64,000 bases of DNA from Dillenia suffruticosa (GCA_033439265.1 JAVTVX010000019.1:19246039-19310038), one strand, 5' to 3'; positions 12,771 to 23,808 are shown, numbered from the stretch's first letter. Made by a program: numbers and translations. Notes: a model not told the origin generated them from the sequence alone.

Positions 12771-13392
12771 CGGTTATACCGAGTCATGTTCCCAAATGAC
12801 CACAAAAAAAAAAAAGAGAGAGAGGGGAGGACCGCGGCGGGGTGCGGAGGGGGGAGGGAGAGAGAGAGGGAGGGCCGCGGGGGGCGGAGGGGGAGGAGAG
12901 AGACAGCGGAGGGGGGAGGGAGAGAGAGGAGGGCCGCGGGGGGGCGGAGGGGGGAGAGAGAGAGAGAGGGAGGGCCGCGGGGGGGCGCCCCCCTCCCCCC
13001 TCCGCCCCGGCAGCCCTCCCCCCGCGGCCCTCCCTCTCTCTCTCCCTCCCCCCTCCGCGGCCCTCTCCCCTCTCTCTCTCCCTCCCTCCCTCCCTCCCCT
13101 CCGCACCCCGCCGCAATCCTCCCCTCTCTCTCATTCCCCCGCCGCCCCCCGCCGCTCTCCTCCCTCCCCCGCCACTCTCCTCCCCTCTCTCCCTCCCCTC
13201 CGCGGACTCCTCTCCCTCCCTCTCTCTCTCTCTCTGGACTTTGGGTTGTCGCGTTTTGGAGACGCGACACAGTGTGTCGCGTCTCCAAAACACGATGAAT
13301 TCGGGTTATTTGGGGAAATTTTTTTGGGTTGGGATTGTTTTAAAATTTTTTTTTTTTTTGCGGTCATTTGGGAACATGTCTCCGGTTATACC
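12771..13392. mobile_element. Mutator-like (MULE) foldback MITE with 10-bp target duplication
   Basis: The element spans 12781-13382 (602 bp). Its ends are inverted repeats: the left begins GAGTCATGTTCCCAAATGAC and the right, reverse-complemented, begins GAGACATGTTCCCAAATGAC. Both continue into an A-run, about 34 bp in all. It is flanked by the exact direct repeat CGGTTATACC at 12771-12780 and 13383-13392. Long terminal inverted repeats beginning with G plus a 9-11 bp duplication are typical of the Mutator superfamily. The interior is a very GC- and purine-rich half (GGGGGAGG/GAGAGA blocks) followed by its pyrimidine complement, so the whole element can fold back. There is no credible transposase. 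The many overlapping frames here are low-complexity artefacts. Confidence 0.85.
13250..13294. repeat. Palindrome with 21-bp arms inside the MITE
   Basis: CGCGTTTTGGAGACGCGACAC (21 bases; first 20 CGCGTTTTGGAGACGCGACA) at 13250-13270 is mirrored at 13274-13294 with one mismatch and a 3-base loop, giving a compact hairpin near the right end of the Mutator-like element. Confidence 0.85.
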
Positions 13393-16071
13393 TCCATTGG
13401 TGTACGGTCGAGTCCTCAAGGCATTTGCACTGATGTTTCAATAACGGCACAATAACAAGAAAAGCAAAAAGGAAAAAACCTAATCCAAAACAAGGATCAT
13501 CTGAAGGGCCTTGGAGGCTTTTCTAGAACAGCAGAAGAGAAAAGAAGTCCTCTTTATCATCTTCGACTAGCTTTGGAAAAATGGAAATTTATATTTCTTA
13601 TACCTAAGCGTTTTAAACACTTTGAAATAATCATCCAAATCATCTTCCAGACAAAAGAAGCTATCAATGCACAAGAACCCTCCAGACAAAACCCTTGATT
13701 TATTGTTAAGTAGAAGGAATCACTTGGTCGAATGGAGCTCCAAGGTTTATAGTTGCAGAGACCATTGTGACATTTGAAGTCTCGCATTCTGGCTGCAAGT
13801 GTACCTGTTCCAACGCTGAAATTTGGATCAAGGGTTTTAAGCTGAATCCATCAAAGCCATTTCGTGGCGAGTAAGATTAAAGCAGGCTGCACACTACAAG
13901 AAGCCTTTTCGAAAAGAATTGCTACGAAATTCTTTAGTCTGTACTAACTCCAACCAACACTTTTATCATTCGGAAGCTTCCACTACCACGCTTTTTCTAA
14001 TCAGCACAAATGCGAACCATTACTTGTTGAACAGGGTTCTAATCATCGTTGCAGATCTCACCAATGTTGTAGTCCATGTAGTTGCTTTTTCTTCACGCCA
14101 AAACATGCATGACCAATGCTTGTAAATGTCCAATGTGCTCCCATGAAGTTCTGCCTTTTCAATTTGTTTAGTTTCACCTTGACATCTAAGAATTCTGCAG
14201 GATCATCCCATTGCTGACCAGATCCTGAAAAAAGACGAATGACACTGGATTCGGTTTGCGGTAAAGATGCCCGCACAGACTCAACGAGTCCAGAAAAGAA
14301 TGTAAAAAAATAACAGCAGAGTATCTGAATACAGATAATGGTGCAGACAAGACTTTTTGTAGACAAGCTTCTCATCTCTTTGATTTCTTTGTCTTAAATT
14401 CTCTATAACAGAGTGAACCGCAATTTTCATCTCAAATACACTTTGGCTTTGGTTCTCAGCCTTCACATTCCCTCGTCAACATGTGATCGACACAATCAGA
14501 GATCAGAGTAGGTAGAATGTTGAGAAAGCAGCAAGGATAATAAGAAAAACAAGGGTACCGATCATAAAAAGACACATTTTGACCTCCTCCACATGATCCT
14601 AACTTTCACTATGAAGGAAGTTGAGACCTTTGGCAAGGAGAAGGAGAAAAGGAAGGTTCTATCTTTATAAAAGGCAATGAAATCTTTTATTGGATAAAGA
14701 CCGAAGCTGGACGTAGTTTAAAAAACAGAAATTTGGTAAGTTTTAAGATTAGATTAGAGCCCTTGAGGGATTATTTTAGAATTGTTGGGGGTGCATTTGC
14801 TAGACATTAATGCTGCTTAAGCTACTAATTTAATTTGTTTGAACTCTATTTTGTTCTGCAACATATCTAGTCAACGCCCTAATGATCCGATTATCTACCA
14901 TAGGATCTCGATTTAGAAAAATCAAGTAGGATCAAGTTCCATAGAGGCCTAAAATGGGTTTCCCCAACCTAGTCTTTCGGATGATTCAAGGGAATTATTC
15001 TTCTCGTAGCATCCTACCAGGCAACATCAACTAGATTACCACCAGTATAATCAAGTACATGCATCACAATGGTATATAAACCCCAACTTGAGATTTTGTG
15101 TTGATCAAGAAAACCCTGCCTAGGGATGGAAATCCCCACCTAGTCAAAATCCATCCACAATTTCTGGCAAGCTGTTGAGCATAGGATTAACTAAGAAACT
15201 ACTAAAGAAATGCACTGGGAGACAACTACCACAATTTTAACTTTATTTTTTCTAGTTAAGTAACAAAAGCTTCAAAGATTGCCAGAACTCCTAGTGTAGA
15301 GAGCCTCCAATGGCACTTGACACCAACAAAACCATACTATTTTAACATGGCTCGAAAAGGGTATCAGATTTAACAAATGTTTTCCAGAAAGAACAAGCTT
15401 AATTTATGGATTTCTATAGTAATTAAAAATAGGGTTGTTCATGCTGTCATCCACATAGAGATCAAATCCCAAAAGACCATATCGAGCGTCGAACATTTGA
15501 CTTCGATATATATATGTCGCAATCTCAAAAGTAATACCCCAGATTTAAGTTACTGTAGATCTGGAAGCTATCATAAACAATTCATTTACATGCCCAACAA
15601 TGTGTGCTCTCTCTCTCTCTCTCTCTCTCTCTCTAGGCCATAGCAACTTCCTCTAACCATAGCCATAAGGGTTTCCCACATGTTTGGCCTAGCAACTGGG
15701 ACAACCCAATATATAGATTTGCTCAGTGCTCATGTTCAAATGCATTCCTTTCATCTTGTTCTGGGCGAAAGGAGGAGGCGAGCACAAGGGCACCCTAATT
15801 TTATTTATATAATTTGGAAATTTTGAATGAGAAACAACAAACTCAAAAATTCGAACCAAACCAATTTCATTAGTTGCAAAAGACTTGCCAATCACATTAT
15901 TTCAATCCCTAAATCACAACTCAAATCCACTCTAAATCATTATCATCACTGAACTAAAGCCTCCAAAAAGGGGAAAAAAAAATTACATCATCAAAGCAAA
16001 CTAAATCAAAACAGAACGACTTCCACCAAATCAAACCCTAATAGAGTAGAAATTCAATCGATTTCAATCTA
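13393..16071. other. Intergenic region with unassigned coding-like fragments
   Basis: No gene can be assigned. Minus-strand frames at about 14058-14466 and 13557-13787 are less low-complexity than their surroundings: one carries a possible branch and acceptor before GGATCTGGTCAGCAATGGGA, another a hydrophobic stretch near 14540-14600. I could not build a consistent exon set or recognise a family. They may be decayed gene or transposon pieces. A CT microsatellite lies at 15607-15634, and the 3' UTR of the RING gene is at the right. Confidence 0.35.
15607..15634. repeat. (CT)n microsatellite
   Basis: About 28 bp of perfect CT repeat in intergenic DNA. Confidence 0.95.
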
Positions 16072-16665
16072 TCACCTTCTCCGATCACCACCGGGATACA
16101 TCGAGAGTGGAACGAGCTCCGACAACGGCGTCGATAACGGCGTCGGAAGCGGCGAGTTCCGGCAAACCGGACACGAAGCATTCAACTTCAACCACGCATC
16201 AACACAAGTCACGTGGAAGTAATGCCTGCAATCAGGCATCATACGCAGCATTTCATTCTCCCTATACTCGCACAAGCAAATCGAGCACAGCGAATCGCCA
16301 TTTCTGCTCAGATTCGCTTTCGTGTACGGAAACTTAGGGTACGAATTGATCACCGCCTGATTAAGTCCGACGACGACGTTCTCATTTCCGTTACTCTCAC
16401 GGTCGTCGTCTTCGGCGACGAAGATTATCCGCGGCAGAATGATGCCGTTATCTGACGGAGAACTTATGGAATTAGAGTTAGGGTTAGGATTAGGGTTTCG
16501 ACGGTTACGGGGGGTTTTACAGCAGATATACGAAGCGAGAAGAACAGTTGAGAGAAGAACGAGGAAGCCAAGTGCGATGGCTATGGCGTAGCCGAGGCCG
16601 AGATTGGAGAGGTCAGTAGGGGAGGACGAAGAAGGACCGGAGGAGTAAGCAGTGACCGAGGACAT
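16072..16665 (-). CDS. ATL67: ATL-family RING-H2 E3 ubiquitin ligase (ATL67/68-like)
   Basis: A single exon of 197 residues starts at the ATG at 16665. The open frame runs further upstream to 16947, but that part is low-complexity CT-rich leader and ATL proteins of this clade are about this short. A Ser-rich N terminus is followed by one transmembrane segment (about residues 22-48). Then come a basic Asn/Pro stretch, the GLD motif beginning VGLNQAVINSYPKFPY (about 99-114), and a complete RING-H2: C127, C130, C146, H148, H151, C154, C165 and C168, with Trp158 at the E2-contact position. ATL proteins are membrane-anchored ubiquitin ligases working with E2 enzymes of the UBC8 group. Absence of introns is normal for ATLs. 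The specific substrate is unknown. The symbol rests on gene order and clade resemblance. Confidence 0.9.
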   Translation of the reverse strand: MSSVTAYSSGPSSSSPTDLSNLGLGYAIAIALGFLVLLSTVLLASYICCKTPRNRRNPNPNPNSNSISSPSDNGIILPRIIFVAEDDDRESNGNENVVVGLNQAVINSYPKFPYTKANLSRNGDSLCSICLCEYRENEMLRMMPDCRHYFHVTCVDAWLKLNASCPVCRNSPLPTPLSTPLSELVPLSMYPGGDRRR

Positions 16666-17241
16666 GAGAGATAAAGAGAGAGAGGAGGGAGAGAAGGGAG
16701 GAGGGAGGAGAGAGAGAGAGGGTTCATTGTTTTGGGAGGAAAGAGAGGAGAGAGAGGGAGGCTTGGGGGCGGGGGAGGGGATTTGTTTAGGGAAAGGTTT
16801 ACCGCTCCCGCATTTAATACGAAAGGGGGGGGGGGGGTTTGGGATACGGAAACAGAGAGAGGACACCAAAGTACTTTGTGTGAGTTGATGATGATTTTCT
16901 TTTCTTTTTTTTTTCATTTTGTTACATTGAAAAATCCTAATAGACATTAAGGACGTTGATATTTTTTTTTTATACCTTTGGGCTCCTGATTAATTCAGAT
17001 TAATTTGATAAAAAATTTTATTTTAATTAATTCAAATCGATTTGATCAAAAATTTTTTAAATGTAGTCAATTCTATGTCTACATCGTGAGACGACGTTGA
17101 TAGTGACGTGTGTCTTTTAGTTGGATAGAGGCGATTCTTAATTGGGCCATCTGATTCAGCCCATTAAGATAACCTTGTTGCGCCTACATGGGTCCACGGG
17201 TGGTTTATTTAAGTTGCATGGTCATTATGCTGGCACAATCA

Positions 17242-17260
17242 TACCATTTGGCGCAGCACC

Positions 17261-17297
<37 letters not shown>

Positions 17298-17303
17298 TTG
17301 GCG
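17242..17303 (+). mobile_element. Poly-A insertion with perfect 12-bp target duplication
   Basis: TACCATTTGGCG occurs at 17242-17253 and again at 17292-17303. Between them is only CAGCACC, a run of about 28 As and TCT. This is the structure of a retroposon so 5'-truncated that little but its tail was inserted. Confidence 0.65.
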
Positions 17304-18247
17304 AGACGGTAGTGCTCTAGAGCCAGGAACCTGACCATTGAAGTAAAAACTTTATCACGTTGAATCATTTAGGTGACGATGGAATTGAGATAATACCGGT
17401 GCATTTGAGTTCCATGGAAGTTAACATGATGTCCGGTTGTGTCACGTAAGTGAGCAAAATCAACCACAAGTAGTAGAATTTTAAATTCTTCTGATTAAAA
17501 TTTTAAAGCACAAGAAAAAACAATTCTTTAATTGAATCCCATAATTATTCGAATATCAGATTTTTAAATATCGATAATCAAATAAAAAAAATAATAAATA
17601 AGTGATTATAGCTAAACGATGAGATTAGAAGAGACAACAATAGAAAAACGAGATGAACATAGAATAACCGTCTCTAATTTTTCCTTTTTAAAAATTATAC
17701 GTATAATTTCAAAAATAATAATTCTAAATTTTATTTACTTTACTAGAAATTATATCCAAATTATTACCGTGAATACATACTGTATTTCATATAAAATTTT
17801 ATTTCGCTATGATTAACCCTTTTCATATATGGAAATGCTCGGTTTGAGGACTAAATTGAGAAGTGATTGCGGTGAATAAGTGTTCTTTTGCTATGTAGTC
17901 TCAAAAAGACATCTTCACAAATTTAACAAATCTCAGCATCTTCCAGCACACACTCACAAAATGTTGGTAGTTCTAAACCTTTATCGGCCTTTGAGCTAAG
18001 ATCAAATGCAGTATAGGATAAAAAAAAAAAAAAGGTTAGTTCTATTGGCGTGGATAACTTTGTTGGGTCAGGTCCACTTTTTAAAGGGTTCTTGGAAATT
18101 TTTTGACTCGATGTCAAAGGTCATTGCCATGCAATTATTAAAAGGTGTTGTTTTTATATTTCTTTTTGTTCTTTTTAGGGGACAATGTTTCACTTTGCAA
18201 CCTCTCGCCAGACGCTTTGTTGAAAGGTAGATTTTTTTTTTTTTTTT

Positions 18248-18537
18248 GAATTTTGCTCTCTGGTTTTATATTTTTATTGTATACAAGACTCGAATTTAAG
18301 ACTGAACCAACTAAACGTTATGGTCCGATTTCATGAATTAACAAAATGGAGTTTCCCAGCCGGTTCTTTTTTCTTTTTTGGAAACCCATTAAATTTTTGA
18401 ATTTTGCTATCTGATTTTATATTTTTATTGTATACAAAACTCGAATTTAAGAGTGAACCAACTAAACGTTAGGGCCCGATTTCATGAATTAACAAAATGG
18501 AGTTTCCCAGCCGATTTCATGAATTAAAAAAAAAAAA
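18248..18537. repeat. Direct tandem duplication, 151-bp period
   Basis: Sequence from GAATTTTGCTCTCTGG (18248) to TTTCCCAGCCG (about 18362) recurs at 18399-18513 with few differences. A third partial start (GATTTCATGAATTAA) follows at about 18513, and GGAAACCCA occurs in each spacer, so this is a short array of slightly more than two units. The A-rich and CGAATTTAAG motifs suggest a SINE-like origin. Confidence 0.75.
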
Positions 18538-18724
18538 CCCATAAATTCATAAAACTTTTGGAAACCCACTTTTGTAAAAAAATTTAATAATATTTTTAAA
18601 TTTTTTAGTAATATTTTTAAAAATTTTTAATTCGTTGGAGCAGCATTGGCATAACAATTGCTCTTCCAGCAAAACACTGATTGATGCAAAATCTCTCCCC
18701 CGAAGTTAGTGGGTTGATGTTTGA

Positions 18725-18870
18725 AAAAAAACATAAAATCTTTTAATTAAAATCTAAACTTAAATTTTAAAAATAAAAGAATTAAGTTAAAAGAACTCTT
18801 TTTATAGAGATTCGATAATAATTTGAGTTGAATTAATCGAAATATAATTTAAAATATTAATTAATCCGGA
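18725..18870 (+). mobile_element. SINE-like dispersed repeat copy
   Basis: It has the landmarks TTTTAATTAAAATCTAAACT, AATTTTAAAAATAAAAGAAT, AGAGATTCGATAATAATTTG and GTTGAATTAATCGAAATATA in the same order as other copies. Confidence 0.5.
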
Positions 18871-19539
18871 GAGAGAGGTCGGTGGACCCCCAAGTTTGGT
18901 ATGATTAACCTAATAGAGTTCACAGGAAACGCAACTAATGAGTTCTCATCAAAAGGCAGCATGTGATTTTGGTGGCCCATTTAGTTTATTTTGCCTAGCT
19001 ACATACGGCACAGTGCCCTAGATTCTATGGTTGTCCTACTTGTAACTTCTCTACCATGAAATACCCAATCACGTTGAGATGACACAAAGGAAGATTTCTC
19101 CATTTTTGTTTTTATTACAATTTTCTGCCCTTGATTTTGTCTTTAACTTCTCCATGGTCACCTTTTGATGAAAATACATTTGTTCCTAATGCAAAGAGAT
19201 CACTGCCTCCACCATTGAGTTGAGTTCCTCATTGCACCCTAAGATATTTGTTGATGCCATGCTGAGGTAGTGATTCGGTCATATCTCACAAATGGGGTGG
19301 GTTAATAATTAATGGAGAATTTTAAATCTAATTGAATTCCACAGGCTTCATTTGGAGATGGCAAGTGGTACAAATTGCTAATAGAAAATTATATTTGCTC
19401 GTTATACTTAATGTATAAACAATTCGTAACACCTAATAGATTTGTGGAATAACACGGATTAAATCTATCTATAAAATTAATTTTGTAGATTTTTAAATTT
19501 ATGTCTCACACGTAGAAAGATACAGCGTTATCAATATTC

Positions 19540-19712
19540 TGTGGATTTAGTGATAGAATACTAAACTCGTCTAATCAAAATTTCGAATTCGAATTTTAGA
19601 AATGAAAAAATAGATATAAGGAAAACAATTTCTAAATTAGATTTACAACTGTTCGAATCGAATTAATTAAAATTTTAGAAACTGAAGATCAAGTACAAAA
19701 AAAAAGTGGCAT
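19540..19712 (+). mobile_element. SINE-like dispersed repeat copy
   Basis: Landmarks are TTTAGTGATAGAATACTAAA, the B-box-like TTTCGAATTCGAATTTT, CTGTTCGAATCGAATTAATT and a poly-A tail at about 19697-19705. Confidence 0.55.
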
Positions 19713-20079
19713 GGGACTTAACATCCATACTCATAATCTCAACTCGGTTGAAGATGAAATTCGATACTGAATGTCTTACATAATAACAAATTTAATCAAT
19801 TAATTAGCTTACACCTTCTAATTTGACATCAATAACATGAACATATGCCTAAGTTTCAAAACGAGAGATTGTCGATTTTTAACGGTTAAGCCATAGTTTT
19901 CGAGGGGAGTCCCCACCATGTTCCCAAAGACCACATTTTTCAACAGAAGAACAATGTCTCTTTGCTTTTATTTCAACTTACACTTTTGTCTGCGTGTGTC
20001 TGCGTGAACAGCAAAATTGAAAGGCATAAATGGTCGGGCGGATGTGCCTCAACTCAATACGTCCTTTTTAATCATCAAA

Positions 20080-20192
20080 ATAGGTAAACAAATCATTTTT
20101 TTTATCGTACAAAAATTTAAATTCGAAATTATCAGATTGGAGGAGAGAAATTTATACCACTAAACTGTCCCATTAAGATATAGGTAAACAAA
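20080..20192 (-). mobile_element. Short SINE with perfect 13-bp target duplication
   Basis: ATAGGTAAACAAA occurs at 20080-20092 and 20180-20192. The 87-bp body between them reads on the minus strand as an A-box-like TTTAGTGGTATAAATT, a CTCCTCC middle, a B-box-like TTCGAATTTAA and an A-rich tail. It is the same family as 7703-7794. Confidence 0.7.
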
Positions 20193-20359
20193 CTATGATA
20201 ATTTTAGAAATTATTAAATTTTTTCTTTATGGCATCCCATTTCTTTTTTCTTATTTCCCTTGCATTTGCCATGTTGTCAACCCTAAACCTTCAACCAACC
20301 CCCACCCTCTTTTTTTTTAGGTTTATTAGGACTAGACTCAAGTTTTGATATTCCTAGTA

Positions 20360-20530
20360 ATACATCGACAAACAATCGATTTAATGAGTAAAATTTTAAG
20401 ATTTTTTAATTAAATTTAAAATTTAAAATTTAAAATTTAAAAATAAAAAAATTACGTTAAAAAAATTCTTTTAAATTAAATTTAATAATATTTAAATTAA
20501 ATTAATTAAAATATAATTTTGATGTTTTCT
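20360..20530 (+). mobile_element. SINE-like dispersed repeat copy
   Basis: Landmarks are ATCGATTTAATGAGTAAAAT, a short (AATTTAAA)n expansion, AAAAAAATTACGTTAAAAAA and TTAAATTAATTAAAATATAA. It contains an internal run of four AAAATTT-type units not seen in other copies. Confidence 0.5.
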
Positions 20531-21805
20531 CGAACTCTCTCGAACGATAAGAGAAAAAAACAGGTGTTGCCGGTGACAATGTACCCCAAGGGTTTACATC
20601 GAGGGATGTCATCTATTAATGAGTTTGGAGAATTTTGGGCAGATGGGCCCACCCTGGGAATTTCTAATTGGTGGTTGTTTTTTGGGTCAACGACCAATCC
20701 AATCGGAGAGTACCCTCCAAACCAAGGTTTCACGGTGTGCACCCGAAGACTAATTCTGTCTCATTGAATTTCATAATTCAACACTTTCAAAACTTTCTAA
20801 AATAGAAATCCAAGATTTGGGTATATTATATTCAAATATAATTGATCACCAATGAATAGAGATATTAAGTTTCAGATAGACTAATTTCACAATTATAATA
20901 TATAAATTCCAGAATTCTATATCTCAACGACTAACAATTAAGTTATTAATCAATTTTTTTAATATTTCAAAATTTCGACAACTTTTCCTATTAATTTTAC
21001 TAATTTTTATTTTCTTCATTTATTTTTTTTTTATTTTTTCTCATAAATATTTAAAATAGATTTAGTTGAGTTTGAACATGTTAAGTGGCGCTAAAAATTA
21101 AACAAATTTGCTCAACCTATTGTGTACGATAACTAAAATATTCCAAAAAAAAATAAATAAAAGAACTAAATGAGTCAACTTAACTAAGTACATGCTTGAT
21201 AGGGTTTTTTTTTTTTTCAATTTTTTTCTCCTAATAAGAAGAAACAAAAACTAATAATTTTTAAAATAAAATTAAAAATTGTTTGATAATTTACTTTTAA
21301 AAATAAACTGATTTCATAATTTTTGAAATAAAGTTAAAAATTAATAATTAAAAGTTAAAAATTAAAAGTTAAAGAGAAAAAAAGACATATGGGTAAACAA
21401 ATTTATAATATTAACATATTTGAAATTTCATATTTTTTAAGTGAAATTATAAATGGAATAAAAAGAAATATACTTTTTTTAAAAGGTGGTGTATAAAAAA
21501 TAAGGTGAAGAAAAACTTAGAAGTTTTTTCTTGAAAACTATTTTTAAAATTTTTATTTATAAAAAAATTACTTTTAAGAAAAAAAGAATTTGTTTGATAA
21601 GATTTTTCTTTACAGAGAAAAAAGAAATTAAAAAAAAATAATCAAACGGATACCAAGCCCATGGGCTTAAAAATCTCTCAAAACCCATCTAAATAGTGGG
21701 CTACTTCCATCGTTTGAATTCTCTAACTCAAAATATAAATTAATTAATTAATTTCCAATACTTTTATTAATTATTAATTATTACAAATTTGAATGTTCTT
21801 TTACC

Positions 21806-21897
21806 GAAACTAAACGGGCACTAAGGTTCTCTCAAAACCCATCTAAACGGGTACTAAGGTTCTCTCAAAGCGCATCTAAACGGGCACCAAGGTTCTT
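21806..21897. repeat. Minisatellite, about 33-bp unit x 3
   Basis: Three consecutive units share CTAAACGGG(C/T)A(C/C)(T/C)AAGGTTCT, joined by CTCAAAACCCAT or CTCAAAGCGCAT. An isolated related block lies at about 21675-21695. Confidence 0.8.
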
Positions 21898-21959
21898 TTG
21901 TCTAATCCATGACAACCGTTTTGGTACGGTAGCCTTCACGATTTTTTTTTTTTTTATTA

Positions 21960-22150
21960 TATCGATCGATATTTTCTTATATTATACAAATTGATACCCG
22001 GAATTATATTTTAACTAATTCAGTTCACGACTTACAGTGATCTATTTAAGGGGGTTACATTTCTAACATGATTTTTTTATGTCCAATCTATGATTCGAAT
22101 ACGGAAACTTGATTAAGAGATCTAACTTTATATCTCACTAGCCCAACTGT
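21960..22150 (-). mobile_element. SINE-like dispersed repeat copy
   Basis: On the minus strand: GGGCTAGTGAGATATAAAGT (A-box-like), CTTAATCAAGTTTCCGTATT, the B-box-like CGTATTCGAATC, then GAATTAGTTAAAATATAATT. It sits tail-out directly beside the opposite-strand copy at 22204. Confidence 0.6.
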
Positions 22151-22187
22151 CACAAAAGGTGAGAAAAAAATTTATTGTTCAAATTTC

Positions 22188-22402
22188 AAAGATATTATGA
22201 TTCATCAATATACAATCAATTTAATGGAATGAGATGTTAAATCTCTTAATTAAGTTTCGGGTTCGAAATTTAAAAATAAAAAAACTACGTTAGAAAAACC
22301 GTCCCTAGATAACGCATGCTCAAACATTTGAATCGGATTAATTGGAATATAATTTTGGATATCGATGACGGTAAAAATAAGAAAAAAAAGATATTATGAT
22401 TC
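22188..22402 (+). mobile_element. SINE with perfect 16-bp target-site duplication (type copy of the family)
   Basis: AAAGATATTATGATTC occurs at 22188-22203 and 22387-22402. The body between them is about 183 bp, with an A-box-like TTTAATGGAATGAG, the B-box GGGTTCGAAATT, an inner block ACTACGTTAGAAAAACCGTC, the 3' block GAATCGGATTAATTGGAATA and an A-rich end. The long exact duplication and A-tail mark LINE-type retroposition, and the two boxes suggest a tRNA-derived head. Confidence 0.75.
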
Positions 22403-23151
22403 TAAATATGCAATAATCATCTGGATTGCCAAACAATTGCCAGAGGCTAAAATTGCAAACTAAAACATACAACGGAGTTCTGCATGGGACCTATTCCTTT
22501 CTCTCTTTCTTTCCTTGTAAACTTGATGAAATTCAATCCCCTAGTACGAGAGGGAGATTAACTCATCAGCATCATGGTATGTCACGTAAAACGTTATTGG
22601 CTTATTGCCTTTTAAGAAACATAAACAAAAAGATGATCATGACATAATGTGAAGTGGTGCATTCATTCAAGGCCCTTTGGTCCTATGGTGCAAAAGATTT
22701 TTGTTTCGATCTCAAATATCAAGTTCAAGTCGTGCTCCTCTATCCAAGGCAATACCATCTTTTGTAGGAAAAAAAAATGAAAAACATAATTAGTTAAATT
22801 TTTCTTTTTAGCTTTACTGGGTGTCGTATTATTATTATTATTATTTTATTTCAAATAATATTAGAGTCATAAGAAGAATAACTTCAATAAATTATTTACA
22901 TTGAAGGGACAGAGGTGAAATTTTGAAAAAAAAAAAATAATATGTTAATAAGATGTATAACATGAATATCGAGATACAAATATAAGATCTATGAAAAATA
23001 GAAAAGAAAAAGGAGAAGTCAATTTTTACATATAAGAACCTAAATCCCACCCCCAAAAAAAGAAAAAGAAAGAGATCCATGTGTATCATAAAGTATCCTC
23101 CATAAAACATAATCAAAATCTATAAGAGAAAAAGTAACCCTTACTGCTCCT

Positions 23152-23808
23152 CTAAAGATCAACGTTTTTCTTGCACTTCAATTCCTCAATTGCCTGCGAT
23201 GTAACATTGGCAGTGACGGTGCAATTCATCTTCACGAGAATATGTTTCTTGATGAACAAAATTTTGACCTTGCCTCCAATTCTGGTGTAGCTAGTCATCG
23301 ACACTGTCCCGGACTCATAGTCTGATTTAATATTAGGGTTCGACAAAACTTGGTTTAGAATGATGTCCACCGTTACGTTCATTTGGCTAGTTCTTCTGGC
23401 CTTGGACTCACCTGGTCCATTCCTTGCCTCTCCCACAAATGTGCCTCTGTAGTACACGGACGTTGTGGTATTACCATATTTGAATGATACGTAGTTTGGA
23501 TTTTTTACCGATACATCGGCCATTAACGTCATGTTGGTACCGGGTTTGGGGGTCGTACCATTTATAAGGTCAAGATGAAGAACTTTAACATTATTCATTT
23601 TTATAACAGGATCTTTAACACGAAAAACCGTAAAAATCAAGATTATGATAACTATAACCTGGATCAAGTATACTGCTCCAATGCATCCACAACACCTTAT
23701 GCACCGTCTACGGCGGAGCTTCTTTAGGTGTAAGGCAGTTGCGCCTCCATCGCTACCCAGGCGGTCAAAAGTCGGAGCTAAAGGCCTCACTTGCTCTCCT
23801 TCCACCAT
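23152..23808 (-). CDS. LEA_2 / NDR1-HIN1-like membrane protein
   Basis: A single exon of 218 residues, ATG at 23808 and stop at 23152. After a short cytosolic head comes the basic, Cys-rich patch beginning HLKKLRRRRCIRCCGC (about 27-42). One hydrophobic signal-anchor follows (VYLIQVIVIIILIFTVF, about 46-62), then FRVKDPVIKMNNVKV, the start of the LEA_2 (WHy-like) beta-sandwich. The core shows NMTLMADVSVKNPNYVSFKY, YYRGTFVGEA and a Thr/Asn-rich stretch with several N-glycosylation sequons. The C terminus contains KMNCTVTANVTSQAIEELKC, with two cysteines. NHL proteins are type II plasma-membrane or cell-surface proteins linked to defence and stress; this clade's exact role is unclear. Position fits the At2g46150 lineage as I recall it. 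Being intronless is normal for the family. Confidence 0.9.
   Translation of the reverse strand: MVEGEQVRPLAPTFDRLGSDGGATALHLKKLRRRRCIRCCGCIGAVYLIQVIVIIILIFTVFRVKDPVIKMNNVKVLHLDLINGTTPKPGTNMTLMADVSVKNPNYVSFKYGNTTTSVYYRGTFVGEARNGPGESKARRTSQMNVTVDIILNQVLSNPNIKSDYESGTVSMTSYTRIGGKVKILFIKKHILVKMNCTVTANVTSQAIEELKCKKNVDL

Larger units (their letters stand above)
16666..23151. other. Repeat-rich intergenic region between RING and NHL genes
   Basis: No gene is seen in 6.5 kb. The first 200 bases are the purine/pyrimidine-rich leader of the RING gene. The rest is AT-rich and made largely of SINE-like copies, poly-A insertions and short tandem duplications, listed separately. The frame at 20506-20767 reads open on both strands but has no family features. 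Confidence 0.55.

Noticed and set aside
12752-13455. Several long overlapping open frames on both strands (100-230 residues)
   Set aside because: They are Arg/Gly/Glu/Pro/Ser low-complexity translations of the GA- and GC-rich interior of a Mutator-like MITE, open in most frames at once.
16484-16500. Telomere-like GTTAGGGTTAGGATTAGGG on the plus strand
   Set aside because: It lies inside the RING gene and encodes its Asn-Pro-Asn-Pro linker; it is coding repetition, not an interstitial telomere.
16666-16947. A 94-residue N-terminal extension of the RING-H2 protein
   Set aside because: It translates the CT-rich leader into Ser/Pro/Leu low complexity; ATL proteins of this type start shortly before the membrane segment.
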